A DNA stretch of 64,000 bases from Chloroherpetonaceae bacterium (GCA_033763895.1 JANRJQ010000009.1:1-64000); one strand, 5' to 3'. Shown: positions 45,548-54,071, counted from the first letter of the stretch. Program-made: numbers and translations. Notes: generated by a model from the sequence alone, not told the origin.

Positions 45548-46678
45548 ATGAACTCCTTAATTAAAATGATTCCTCGAAAACCCTTATTACATCTGCTTTT
45601 CTTAGTGGTTGTATTTTCTTTAATGGGGTGCAACATTGATTTTACTAATTTCCTTGAACCTTTCCCACCCGAAATCAATTTGCGAATCAGACCCGCAATT
45701 CAATTGCGCGGTGCCGACCTTTCACTCCTTCCTGAAGTTCGCAAAAGCGGGATTACGCTTAAAAATGCCGCCGGGAAAAATGAAGATATGTTCAAAACAC
45801 TTCTTGACTCGGGGATGAACTTTGTTCGCCTTCGGCTGTTTCATTCCCCAACCGATTCCGTCTCAACCCTTGAACAAGTTCGCGCTTTCAAAGAAGAAAT
45901 AAACAGCCTTGGCCGAGGAACAAGCATTTTACTCGCGGTTCACTTTTCAGATACTTGGGCAGACCCGAGCCAACAAACCTTGCCAAAAGCGTGGGAATCG
46001 CTTTCGTTTGAACTTTTGGGCGATAGTCTTGAAGCATACACGGAGCGCGTCTGCCGAGAAATTGAGCCAAGAATCATTCAGATTGGAAATGAAATCAATG
46101 GTGGCTTTCTTTGGCCTCACGGCAGTCTTCAAAATCCAAGCCGATTTCGCGAATTGATGAATCGCGGGATTGCAGCCGTAAGACGCGCATCGCCTAAAAC
46201 AATGATTATGCTTCATCATGCCAGCCCACAAGGCGCAGCGTGGTTTTTAGAGATGGTATCGCCTCTCGATTACGATCTGATTGGGTTTAGCTATTACCCA
46301 ATGTGGCACGGGAAATCGCCTTCACTCGCAATCAGAACCTTTGATTCACTTGCCACGATTCACAACCGAAATTATATGGTTGTTGAAACTTCCTATCCAT
46401 TTACGCTTCAGTGGAATGATTGGACGAATAACATCGTGGGGTTGGAATCGCAGCTTGGAGATGGCTTCCCGGCTACGCCTAAGGGACAAGCCGCGTTTCT
46501 CAAAACCGTGAAAAATCTGGTGTTTGAATCTCGAATGGGGCTTGGGATTTGCTATTGGGGCGGGGAATGGGTGAGTTTCAAAGGCGCACAAGCCACAAAC
46601 GGCTCGCCGTATGAAAATCAAGCGCTATGGGATTTTCAGAATCGTGCCCTGCCGGCAATTCGAGAATTGGGGTGGTAA
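45548..46678 (+). CDS. GH53 endo-beta-1,4-galactanase lipoprotein
   Basis: About 376 aa from ATG 45548. The leader LLHLLFLVVVFSLMGCNIDF has a lipobox with Cys. The TIM-barrel motifs are RGADLSLLPEVRKSGI, DSGMNFVRLRLFHSP and AVHFSDTWADPSQQTLPKAW, with the acid/base Glu in IQIGNEINGG and the nucleophile Glu in YMVVETSYPF. Arabinogalactan and pectic galactan are the family's substrates. It sits divergent to a secreted sugar dehydrogenase gene. The stop is followed by about 200 bases with no gene before the endonuclease. Confidence 0.95.
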   Translation: MNSLIKMIPRKPLLHLLFLVVVFSLMGCNIDFTNFLEPFPPEINLRIRPAIQLRGADLSLLPEVRKSGITLKNAAGKNEDMFKTLLDSGMNFVRLRLFHSPTDSVSTLEQVRAFKEEINSLGRGTSILLAVHFSDTWADPSQQTLPKAWESLSFELLGDSLEAYTERVCREIEPRIIQIGNEINGGFLWPHGSLQNPSRFRELMNRGIAAVRRASPKTMIMLHHASPQGAAWFLEMVSPLDYDLIGFSYYPMWHGKSPSLAIRTFDSLATIHNRNYMVVETSYPFTLQWNDWTNNIVGLESQLGDGFPATPKGQAAFLKTVKNLVFESRMGLGICYWGGEWVSFKGAQATNGSPYENQALWDFQNRALPAIRELGW

Positions 46679-46875
46679 CTAAGGTGAAAGATCGAAATCT
46701 TGCTCAAAACCTAATACCTGATAGACTTATAATGGAAAATGATTAATAAATGCAGGATTTTATAGCACTTCCCTTGCCTTACGCACAAAGTTTATAGAAA
46801 GCACCAGAGCCAAAATTACGTACATTAGCCCGCCTTTTCGCAAACATAATGTTGGTGGCAGGCGCTTTTGTTTCT

Positions 46876-47649
46876 CTACTTGAATTTTTTGAAATACGCA
46901 TCTATTTCCTGTTGCATTTCTAAACCCACCAATTCAAAACAGTCTAACAAGTCTTCAAAAGCACCCGCACCACCCAAATAATTCCAAAATTCTTCGGCTA
47001 CTTTCAACTCTTGCGATAGGTCTAACATTCCTTTTAATGTCCAACGCTGATAAGGTTCGGGGTAGTACGGATTGTAAGGAATAGCAACATAAGAATGAAC
47101 TTTTGCACTCGAATTTTGTGCTAAAATGATAGCAACCCACTCTAATAATGTCCTTTTGAAGTCCTTAAAATTACTGATGTTTGGCTTTGCGGTTTTTAGG
47201 TCAAACAAATGTATTTCAGAATTTTGGGTTTCCAAATACAAATCTACTTTTACCGTTTTAAGTTTTTGCATTGTTCCTTTTTGGCATACTTGGCGTATTC
47301 TTTCTGTCTCTTGCTCTTTATCGGGTTCTGCACCCATAGAAAGGTCGTTGATGATAGTTTGAATTTCCTTTTGGGCAAATTCGCTAATTTCACTGCCTAC
47401 TACAAACTGAGCTTTGGCTGTTTTGAAATTACCTGCCGATAAAGCCACTGCCACAGGTTCAAAAATGGAACTACCGAAAGTAGTATTTAAAGATTGTATG
47501 AACGAAAACAAAGCCATTCTATCCTTGCCCAATAAGGCGTGATGAAAAGGCATATAATTGCTTTCAGGTTTGTAGTTTTTGAACTTGTTTCGTAAGCAAG
47601 TTTTGATAACTTCCTGAATTTGAAGTTTTTGAGTGTTGGATAAAGCCAC
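46876..47649 (-). CDS. TdeIII-family type II restriction endonuclease
   Basis: 257 aa. The N-terminus (QKLQIQEVIKTCLRNKFKNY) and a PD-(D/E)xK-like core with VKVDLYLE followed by HLFDLKTAKPN support the assignment; the catalytic Asp and Lys are visible in FDLKTAK. It resembles TdeIII (Pfam RE_TdeIII), a family I recall as cutting GGNCC; specificity here is not established. It is the last gene of a minus-strand block with a DNA methyltransferase, a 62-aa protein, a PemK-type toxin and a Panacea-domain protein. The gap from the 62-aa gene is one base. Confidence 0.82.
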   Translation of the reverse strand: MALSNTQKLQIQEVIKTCLRNKFKNYKPESNYMPFHHALLGKDRMALFSFIQSLNTTFGSSIFEPVAVALSAGNFKTAKAQFVVGSEISEFAQKEIQTIINDLSMGAEPDKEQETERIRQVCQKGTMQKLKTVKVDLYLETQNSEIHLFDLKTAKPNISNFKDFKRTLLEWVAIILAQNSSAKVHSYVAIPYNPYYPEPYQRWTLKGMLDLSQELKVAEEFWNYLGGAGAFEDLLDCFELVGLEMQQEIDAYFKKFK

Positions 47650-47650
47650 T

Positions 47651-47839
47651 TTATTTCTGAATATTGTTGAAAATAGCCATACTTATTATGTTGTACCAAT
47701 CAACATAATCTCCGATTTTATCTTCCAAAAGTTTAATTTCTTCTTCTGTTAAATCTAGGTTGAGTTCGTCATTGGCTACAATTTGTAAATCTTCAACAGT
47801 AAGTTGATAGATGATTTTGTCAAGGTCTTGTTTTTGCAT
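47651..47839 (-). CDS. Small acidic hypothetical protein between the methyltransferase and the endonuclease
   Basis: 62 aa, strongly acidic, helical: LTVEDLQIVANDELNLDLTE and EIKLLEDKIGDYVDWYNII. It has no HTH and is not a typical C (controller) protein. Its start is two bases after the methyltransferase stop and its stop is one base before the endonuclease start, so it is almost surely translated in the same transcript. It may help the methyltransferase or delay or inhibit the endonuclease; this is a guess from location. Confidence 0.7.
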   Translation of the reverse strand: MQKQDLDKIIYQLTVEDLQIVANDELNLDLTEEEIKLLEDKIGDYVDWYNIISMAIFNNIQK

Positions 47840-47841
47840 AA

Positions 47842-49428
47842 TTATTTTGCTTTCAAGTGAAAAATAATTTCTGAATACGCCCCTTTGTCTTTTTCGGTTC
47901 GGTTCAATACGGGACGTTTGTATTGATTCACAATTTGCATACCTGACATTTCTGAAATTTGGGGATATAAATTGTTTTTGTCATTTGCTACTAGGAAAAT
48001 ATCGTAATCATCAGCTAAAAATCTTTTGCAGTTGTTCAAAACATTTGCGATGCCTTTTACGTAATCTTGTTGGGCTTGTTTGGTTTGCTTTTTAGACAAA
48101 GAGCCAATTTCTTGCTCGTCTTTTCGTTCGAAACCGAACAAATCATAGGCGTAGGCGTGTTGTTCGTGATAATCAATCAAACCCACATAAGGAGGACTTG
48201 AAAAAATGCCTTTTATTTTTTTTTGTTGGGCTAATTCGTAAAATACAGGATATTTTTTTTCTAATTCCTTTAAAATATCTATAGTTTCGGAATTACCATT
48301 TAAGCAATATTGAAACGTATTTGTTCGCAATTTTGAAAATTCAGCATATCGTTGAATCGTATCTTTGCAATACCTTTCCCACCACGAAACCATAGAAAAC
48401 AAAGGCTTGCAAATTTTTCCGTGTTTGGCACAATAGTATGTAGTGGTTACAGGTTCTACCAAAGTTGCTAAATCTGCGTGTGTAGTTGCCCTGCAACTGC
48501 GAATTGTACGGCTCAAAATCACGGTAAGCACTTTTTTTGTGTGTGGATTTTGTACGTTTTTGATTTTTTCAAATACAAAATCAATCTCATTGCGAACCGT
48601 TTGTAAATACCACTTGCCTAAAAAAGTGTTTTGTTCGTCTTGACGAATTTTTATTTGGTATTTGGCTACCAACTCATTGAATTTTTCTAAAACAACTTTT
48701 TCGTGTGCTTCTGAGTAGGTTTTCTCGTCAATTTCTTTTTTTCTTACTTTAATTTTAAATTCAGGTGAAGGGAAATATTTTTTATCGTATTCGGTTAAAA
48801 AGTCAGCAAGTTCCTTCTCAAAAGCAAGGTGCGGCGAATTTGTAACAAACTTTTTTATGGCTTTACTTATCTGTTCTGTTTCTTGGTAAAGGTTCGCCAA
48901 ATCCACTTTTGAAACTTTTACATTGCTAATCAAAGCATTAAAAGCCGAAACATCTATTCCAATGGCGTGTATGCCTAATTCGTTAGCTTGTACTAAGGTT
49001 GTTCCACTGCCACAAAAAGGGTCAAGCACAATATCACCTTCTTTGAAAAAGGTTTGTATTTTAAATTCGTCAGTGTGGTCGTCCAAAAAATATTCTACTA
49101 ATTGTGGAATATATTTGCCTTTGTAAGGGTGCAAACGGTGTACATGCTTTGTGGTTTCAGCTTCTTTCAAGTGTTCAAAACTCAAAGCCCAATTCAAATC
49201 ACTACCTAATTTATTTTTCCAATCCAACTCACGACTTCCATAATAGCCTTGGTAGTAGTTGATAAGCTCTTGTTTATCGATTAAAACTGTTCCATTGTTC
49301 CCTGTTTTGGCTATTCTACCATAGTTTACCAAGTAGGAAATGTTGGAAGTCGTTACGTTTTTGCTGATATGTTGACTTGCAAACTCGGCTGCTTCTTTAA
49401 GAGTTAGCAAATTTGTTTTTGCAATCAT
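47842..49428 (-). CDS. DNA methyltransferase with N-terminal HTH
   Basis: 528 aa. Motif I DPFCGSGTTLVQ is at residues 136-147 and motif IV SPPY at 411-414. SPPY is typical of N4-cytosine or some N6-adenine methylases, and the FxGxG-before-DPPY order with a long spacer fits the alpha class. Residues about 8-60 (LTLKEAAEFASQHISKNV) form a MerR/HTH-like domain that could read DNA and regulate the operon, as in some N4mC enzymes. It is the protector for the TdeIII-like nuclease. No membrane segment. Confidence 0.9.
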   Translation of the reverse strand: MIAKTNLLTLKEAAEFASQHISKNVTTSNISYLVNYGRIAKTGNNGTVLIDKQELINYYQGYYGSRELDWKNKLGSDLNWALSFEHLKEAETTKHVHRLHPYKGKYIPQLVEYFLDDHTDEFKIQTFFKEGDIVLDPFCGSGTTLVQANELGIHAIGIDVSAFNALISNVKVSKVDLANLYQETEQISKAIKKFVTNSPHLAFEKELADFLTEYDKKYFPSPEFKIKVRKKEIDEKTYSEAHEKVVLEKFNELVAKYQIKIRQDEQNTFLGKWYLQTVRNEIDFVFEKIKNVQNPHTKKVLTVILSRTIRSCRATTHADLATLVEPVTTTYYCAKHGKICKPLFSMVSWWERYCKDTIQRYAEFSKLRTNTFQYCLNGNSETIDILKELEKKYPVFYELAQQKKIKGIFSSPPYVGLIDYHEQHAYAYDLFGFERKDEQEIGSLSKKQTKQAQQDYVKGIANVLNNCKRFLADDYDIFLVANDKNNLYPQISEMSGMQIVNQYKRPVLNRTEKDKGAYSEIIFHLKAK

Positions 49429-49480
49429 TTTTAATAATTTTGTCTTTAAGGAAAGTAATTGTTTTTAGTATGAATTTCTT

Positions 49481-49879
49481 TTAATAATTTCCAACAATAT
49501 TATCTATTGCTGAATAAGTAACATCATCAATTGTTCCCACACAAACATCGAAATATTTTCTCTCAATTGGTTGGTAAAATTGAATTAAGGCAGCTGAATT
49601 TTCATTTGGTGAAAAATCTTTCACAATTTCTTTGTATCCTTTATGAATTGGGAAGGTTACTGAATCAAATCTTTTTGCTGACGCCGTTAATGGAATACAA
49701 TTGATAATATGGGAAGTGTTTTCAATTGCCTTTTTAGACATTAACACTAAAACCGGCCTTTTTATCTTGTCTTTCCTTTTATCACTATGAAGAACAACTT
49801 CTGAATCGGCCACAAGCCAGACTTCTTTTGGCTTTATAAGTCTATATTTTTGAAGTTGCTCTTTAAGACTCTGATTCAT
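49481..49879 (-). CDS. PemK/MazF-family toxin
   Basis: 132 aa. The PemK-like barrel is seen in KEVWLVADSEVVLHSDKRKD, RPVLVLMSKKAI, IINCIPLTASAKRFD and SAALIQFYQPIERKYFD, ending in CVGTIDDVTYSAIDN. Members are ribosome-dependent or free-standing mRNA endoribonucleases. The gene overlaps the Panacea-domain protein by 17 bases, so the latter is its probable antitoxin. It is followed by the restriction-modification genes after 52 bases on the same strand. Confidence 0.83.
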   Translation of the reverse strand: MNQSLKEQLQKYRLIKPKEVWLVADSEVVLHSDKRKDKIKRPVLVLMSKKAIENTSHIINCIPLTASAKRFDSVTFPIHKGYKEIVKDFSPNENSAALIQFYQPIERKYFDVCVGTIDDVTYSAIDNIVGNY

Positions 49880-50513
49880 ATTTGGGGCGAAGCAGCGCTA
49901 ATGGAGCAAGTTCTTGAGCATAAAAATCTTGTAATTCATTATTTGGAAATGGATACTTTTTGAGGTGCTCTAATGCCAGTTTTTTACCTTGAATTCTATC
50001 ATTTTTCAACGCATTTTTTACTGTAGTTGTGTCTAAAACTTCCACTCCAATTGATTTTTTTTCTTTGGTTCCTTCGTTTTGTGTAATTCTTAACATTGGC
50101 TCGGTTTGATAAACGACATTTTCTAATTGACTTGCACTTAATTTTGCATAACGATTTAGCATTTGTGATAAAAGCTTAACCGCATCTTCATCTTCCACAA
50201 GAAAATTCTTTGAATCACTTGTAGGCTCAATCCAAATTGGTTTGAGAGAATTATCATCAACACTTCGTTTTTGATTAAGCTGCGTTACATCAACTTTCAA
50301 GAGATTTTCTTCAAAAAGAAGTTCAATTTGCTTTTTGTAATTATTGATTACAGGGCCGTTTGGAAGCTTAATAAATCGTTCGTTGGTATAACGCACTCCA
50401 AAGTTCTTAATGTAGATATACTCAAAGAGGTACGCCAATTTGTTGTAATGAAACACACCGACCTTACCTAAAGTCTCAACGATGCTTACGGTTAAACGAT
50501 TGAGGCGATTCAT
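49863..50513 (-). CDS. Panacea-domain antitoxin-like protein
   Basis: 216 aa from ATG 50513 (GTG at 50537 adds eight residues). The Panacea/SocA-like (DUF4065-type) pattern is visible in HYNKLAYLFEYIYIKNFG, then RFIKLPNGPVINNYKKQI, where NGPV is the family hallmark. The C-terminal half (about 100-216) is variable, as expected for a toxin-specific region. Panacea domains neutralise diverse toxins in PanAT systems. It precedes and overlaps a PemK-type toxin gene, a pairing of this kind. Upstream lies a 60-base gap to the end of the NamZ gene on the same strand. Confidence 0.8.
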   Translation of the reverse strand: MNRLNRLTVSIVETLGKVGVFHYNKLAYLFEYIYIKNFGVRYTNERFIKLPNGPVINNYKKQIELLFEENLLKVDVTQLNQKRSVDDNSLKPIWIEPTSDSKNFLVEDEDAVKLLSQMLNRYAKLSASQLENVVYQTEPMLRITQNEGTKEKKSIGVEVLDTTTVKNALKNDRIQGKKLALEHLKKYPFPNNELQDFYAQELAPLALLRPKYESES

Positions 50514-50574
50514 ACTCGTGAAGAAATAATTTGACACAAAAATAAAGGATTCAATATGATTTTCATAAAAACCT

Positions 50575-51783
50575 TTATTCCTGAATCACTTCTTCCCTAA
50601 TCTTCTTTGTTCCGGCGAGCCTGTCGAAAAACTTACCGCTATCGGGAAATGAAAATGCAGGATAAGTTGATTTCAAGGCTTTGAGCAGCTTGAGAGCAAG
50701 GTCGAAGGGTTTGTAAGCCTTGCGGTCGGTGATGGAAAAACGCACGCCCGTACACATCGTATCGCGATACTTCGGCGACTCCGCCTTCCCCGCAATCACG
50801 CGCGGCGTAAAAGATACCGTATCAATCACCACACCCGAAATTTTCGAATCCAATAGTTTGCGTTTAAGCACCGCGGCATCAAGTTTGGGTGCGCCAATTT
50901 GTTCAAAAGGCCACAGCGTGCCACGGCCTTCGCTGATGTTGGTGCCTTCAATCAAAACGGTGGCTGGATAGATCAAGGCGGTTTCAAGGGTGGTGATGTT
51001 TGGCGAAGGGGGAATAAAGGGCAAGCCCATTTCGTCGTAAAATTTCGTTTTATCGTAGCCTTTCATCGGCACTACGGTGAGTTTTGCCTTTGGAAATTCC
51101 GTTTGCTGAATGACCTTTGCGATCTCCCCCACCGTCCTAGCGTGAACAAAAGGCACAGTAACTCTCCCAACAAATGACCGCAATTCAGGCTCAAGCTGCG
51201 GCCCTTGCGCAGGAATTGGCGCAATGGGGTTGGGCCGATCAAAAACCAAGAGCGGCTTCTTTGCTTCCGCCGCCGCTTCTATTGCTAAGGCTAAAGTGCT
51301 GATGTAAGTGTAGGTTCGCGTGCCGATATCAAAAATATCAAAGATGAGCACATCGATTTCAGCCATCATTATGGGTGTTGGCTTGCGGGTTTTGCCGTAG
51401 AGCGAGTAAATGGAGAGTGTGCCAAGCGTGGAGTCTTTTACCTTTGCACCGGCTTCAAGATTGCCGCTAAACCCGTGCTCCGGCGCAAAGATGGCGGTGA
51501 GATTGACTCCGGCAGCTTTAAGGCGTTCGTAATTCGGAATGCCTTTGGAATCAATGCCGGTGTGATTGGTGATAAGTCCGAATCGTAATGCTGGGCTTGG
51601 ATTTGCAGCTTTTTTCCTTCTTGAATTTGATTTTTTAATTGGTGGTGCAAAGGCTTTGTAAGTTGTGTTTAGTTCCTCCAAAAAAACTTCAAGCCCAAGT
51701 TTGACGGTGGGTTTCGGGGATTGCGACATCGCAAGCGAGGCCGTGACAATAGGCAAAAAAAAGAAAAACCAAACTTTGCGCAT
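50575..51783 (-). CDS. NamZ-like exo-beta-N-acetylmuramidase (DUF1343)
   Basis: About 402 aa from ATG 51783, giving a signal peptide (VWFFFFLPIVTASLAMSQS); the open frame's longer start at 51828 begins inside the next gene. DUF1343 marks: RFGLITNHTGIDSKGIPNYE, FAPEHGFSGNLEAGAKV, LIFDIFDIGTRTYTYISTL, LLVFDRPNPIA and TNISEGRGTLWPF. The family hydrolyses non-reducing terminal N-acetylmuramic acid from peptidoglycan fragments. The protein is periplasmic or outer-membrane-exposed. It is downstream of a DUF4149-like protein gene on the same strand. Confidence 0.93.
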   Translation of the reverse strand: MRKVWFFFFLPIVTASLAMSQSPKPTVKLGLEVFLEELNTTYKAFAPPIKKSNSRRKKAANPSPALRFGLITNHTGIDSKGIPNYERLKAAGVNLTAIFAPEHGFSGNLEAGAKVKDSTLGTLSIYSLYGKTRKPTPIMMAEIDVLIFDIFDIGTRTYTYISTLALAIEAAAEAKKPLLVFDRPNPIAPIPAQGPQLEPELRSFVGRVTVPFVHARTVGEIAKVIQQTEFPKAKLTVVPMKGYDKTKFYDEMGLPFIPPSPNITTLETALIYPATVLIEGTNISEGRGTLWPFEQIGAPKLDAAVLKRKLLDSKISGVVIDTVSFTPRVIAGKAESPKYRDTMCTGVRFSITDRKAYKPFDLALKLLKALKSTYPAFSFPDSGKFFDRLAGTKKIREEVIQE

Positions 51784-51808
51784 TCGTCTTATTGAATTAA
51801 CATTAGGT

Positions 51809-52303
51809 TCAAGTTCCCTTTTTGCCAAACACTGTTAGAGCGGCGTAAATGATATTCAATAGGAGATTGATTGAAACAAGCGTGGTGTAGCGTTTATGAA
51901 GCACATTGAATTCATCGCGAAAGGCTTGCTTTGTGGTATCGAAATTATCGAAATCCACAATCTCCACAACCCGTAAATGCTCTAATCGATTGGTCACCAC
52001 AACGCCATAATAAAACACCAATGCGAGCATTGTAAGCGAAAGCCCAAGCTTGATGTAGCGTGTGGTTTCGCGCTCATCGGGGCTAAAAGCAAGAAGCGCA
52101 AGGCTTGAAAGGATGAGCAGTGCAGCCGCCGAAAATTCAATTTTATTAAGCTTTTGCAATACCACGCCGTTCAAATGCCCGGCGAGATTGATGCTGCCGG
52201 CTTCGCGAAAAACCGTACCTGCAACGGCAAATGCAAACATGATGATAGCGCCCATCCAGACGGCATTGGCGAGGTATTCGAGTAGGAAAAAGAGTCGTGA
52301 CAT
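51809..52303 (-). CDS. DUF4149-like membrane protein
   Basis: 164 aa with four predicted helices (YLANAVWMGAIIMFAFAVAG, AAALLILSSLALLAF, GLSLTMLALVFYYGVVV and LVSINLLLNIIYAALTVF). The pattern with a conserved charged loop matches DUF4149/TMEM205-like proteins, whose function is unknown. The NamZ gene follows on the same strand with 25 bases between the genes. Confidence 0.78.
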   Translation of the reverse strand: MSRLFFLLEYLANAVWMGAIIMFAFAVAGTVFREAGSINLAGHLNGVVLQKLNKIEFSAAALLILSSLALLAFSPDERETTRYIKLGLSLTMLALVFYYGVVVTNRLEHLRVVEIVDFDNFDTTKQAFRDEFNVLHKRYTTLVSINLLLNIIYAALTVFGKKGT

Positions 52304-52368
52304 TTGTTGAAATAAGAGTTTTGAATAATTAGTTATGAGTTATACACTATTAATTTCCAATAAAATGC

Positions 52369-52433
52369 GAGGTCATTGAGCCTGTCGAAATGACTGAGCG
52401 CCCGACACGGTGGTTTCGACAGGCTCAACCACC
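52369..52433. repeat. Two intergenic hairpin repeat units
   Basis: Two 25-base hairpin units lie end to end between the DUF4149 gene and the TauE/SafE stop. Unit A (52371-52395) has arms GGTCATT/AATGACT around GAGCCTGTCGA. Unit B (52409-52433) is the reverse-complement type, arms GGTGGTT/AACCACC around TCGACAGGCTC. Related units occur at 1-160, 60883-61092 and 63667-63890. The two arm sequences differ while both remain self-complementary. Confidence 0.85.
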
Positions 52434-53282
52434 TCAAATCTGAATCATTACCTTCAAAGTATCAAACCCGAACTTGAGAATAATCGCTGCCATTACGCCC
52501 AAAAAGAGAACGCGAATAAATCCGCTGCCCTTCAATACCGCCAGTTTTGTTCCTAACACTGCACCGGCAATGTTGCAAAGTCCCATCGGAATGGCAATGT
52601 GGTAGAATATCTTTTGAGTAAAGGCGAAGAAGAGAACGGCGGAGAGATTTGTTGAAAAATTTACCACTTTCGCTGTGGCACTCGCACGAAGAAAATCAAA
52701 CCCAAAAATTCCAATGAAGATGAAAATTAGAAAGCTCCCTGTTCCGGGGCCGAAAAACCCATCATAAAACCCAATCACAACACCTAAAATGATGGCATAC
52801 GGGACTTCACGGTTGTGCGGCAGCTCCGGTGCGTGAATCGAGCCGAAGTCTTTCTTAAATGCGGTGTAAATAAACACCGCGATGAGCAATGTGAGAATCA
52901 CCGGTCGCAAGGCGTCTTTCGGGAAGTAGCTCACCGAGCGTGCGCCTAAAAACGAAAAGATAAACGCTGCACCGGCTGCCCAAAGCGCGATACGCCACGG
53001 GATTTCAACCGTGCGCGAGAAGCGATAAGTCGCGATGCTGGTGCCTGAAATCGATGAAAATTTATTAGTTCCGAAGATAGGAATCGGGTCCACATTGGGG
53101 TAGCATATCAGCAGCGCAGGAAGCTGAACCAATCCCCCGCCGCCGACGATGGAATCAATGAATCCGGCAAGAAACGCAAAAAAACACACCGCCAAAAGTT
53201 CCGGCGAAAAAAGGTCTTGAAGCGATGGCTCAACCGATAAAATTTGAATTTGTGAAAAAATCTCTTGAATGAAGGCAATCAT
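52434..53282 (-). CDS. TauE/SafE (TSUP) family membrane transporter
   Basis: 282 aa with about eight helices. The conserved N-terminal motif is FLAGFIDSIVGGGGLVQLPALL and the mirrored motif is GVVIGFYDGFFGPGTGSFLI, typical of the sulfite/sulfonate/organic acid exporter family (YfcA-like). Substrate unknown. The gene's stop sits in a repeat (52409-52433 ends at the stop codon). A non-coding 790-base region precedes it. Confidence 0.93.
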   Translation of the reverse strand: MIAFIQEIFSQIQILSVEPSLQDLFSPELLAVCFFAFLAGFIDSIVGGGGLVQLPALLICYPNVDPIPIFGTNKFSSISGTSIATYRFSRTVEIPWRIALWAAGAAFIFSFLGARSVSYFPKDALRPVILTLLIAVFIYTAFKKDFGSIHAPELPHNREVPYAIILGVVIGFYDGFFGPGTGSFLIFIFIGIFGFDFLRASATAKVVNFSTNLSAVLFFAFTQKIFYHIAIPMGLCNIAGAVLGTKLAVLKGSGFIRVLFLGVMAAIILKFGFDTLKVMIQI

Positions 53283-54071
53283 TGAAGAAAGGAATTAGTT
53301 GACTGAAACGGGCGTGAAGTTACATTTTTTCACTCTTCTTAATTTGAAAATTTCTCGCATACATGCCTTATCTCCGTGAAAGTCGCGGTCTTTCTTTGTG
53401 ACCTTTGCGGTTGAAAATCGAGAATCTAATTTTCTCAATAACCCCGATTTGCTCAATAAATTTTTATAAACCATTTGGAACTTGATTCAAAAACGCTTAA
53501 ACTCAATTTATACCAAGAAGAACTTTCGGAAACCTCAAATTTCCATTGGTTCTTCCCCGTTCTCTCCAAAATTTGATTTTTGTTGTTCGATTTTAGAATG
53601 CAACGGAACAATAATCCGAAACAAAATAACCGACAAAGACTGCCAAAAGTATTACCAAAAGTAATATTTCTGGGCAAAAAGTGAAGAATGCATTGGTTTT
53701 GACGATGAAAACAAGCTTGGTTTTAACGGTAAGAATGCAGCACAATCACGGTAAGAATGCAGCATAATCTCGGTAACAATGCAGCATAATCACGGCAACA
53801 ATGCAGCATAATCGTGGTGAGAAGGCTGCATCGTGACGGTGAAAATGAAGCGTTTTCGCGGAGGTTGTAAATCTCTAACTTTTGTATTTTTAATAAGCCC
53901 GATAAGAAAAAAAACAACCCTGATTTGAAAAGAAAATGATCAAAATCAAAAATCCTACTTATAAAAATTCTTATTAAATTGATATTATTTTTGGTCATTA
54001 AGCCCATTAGACTGTTGAGAAATCGTGACCAAATTACTAAATTATCCAAAACGAGATAAATAAAATAGCAA
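53283..54071. other. Non-coding region with tandem repeat
   Basis: About 790 bases with no credible gene. It is AT-rich and contains the 22-bp tandem repeat at 53725-53856. A reverse-strand 131-codon frame (53723-54118) runs across the repeat and overlaps the transglutaminase start. Its sequence is Cys/Leu-rich repeat translation and is not protein-like. A 74-codon frame (53453-53677) also looks spurious. Confidence 0.6.
53725..53856. repeat. Tandem 22-bp repeat (six units)
   Basis: Six consecutive 22-base units: 53725-53746, 53747-53768, 53769-53790, 53791-53812, 53813-53834 and 53835-53856. The consensus begins CACGGTAAGAATGCAGC and ends ATAAT. Units 1-4 match at 18 or more positions; units 5 and 6 are more diverged. 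A further diverged copy may lie just before (53703-53724). The 22-base period is not a multiple of three, so it is not a protein repeat. Confidence 0.85.

Noticed and set aside
53725-53856. CRISPR array
   Set aside because: Units are contiguous with no unique spacers, and no cas gene is in the window.
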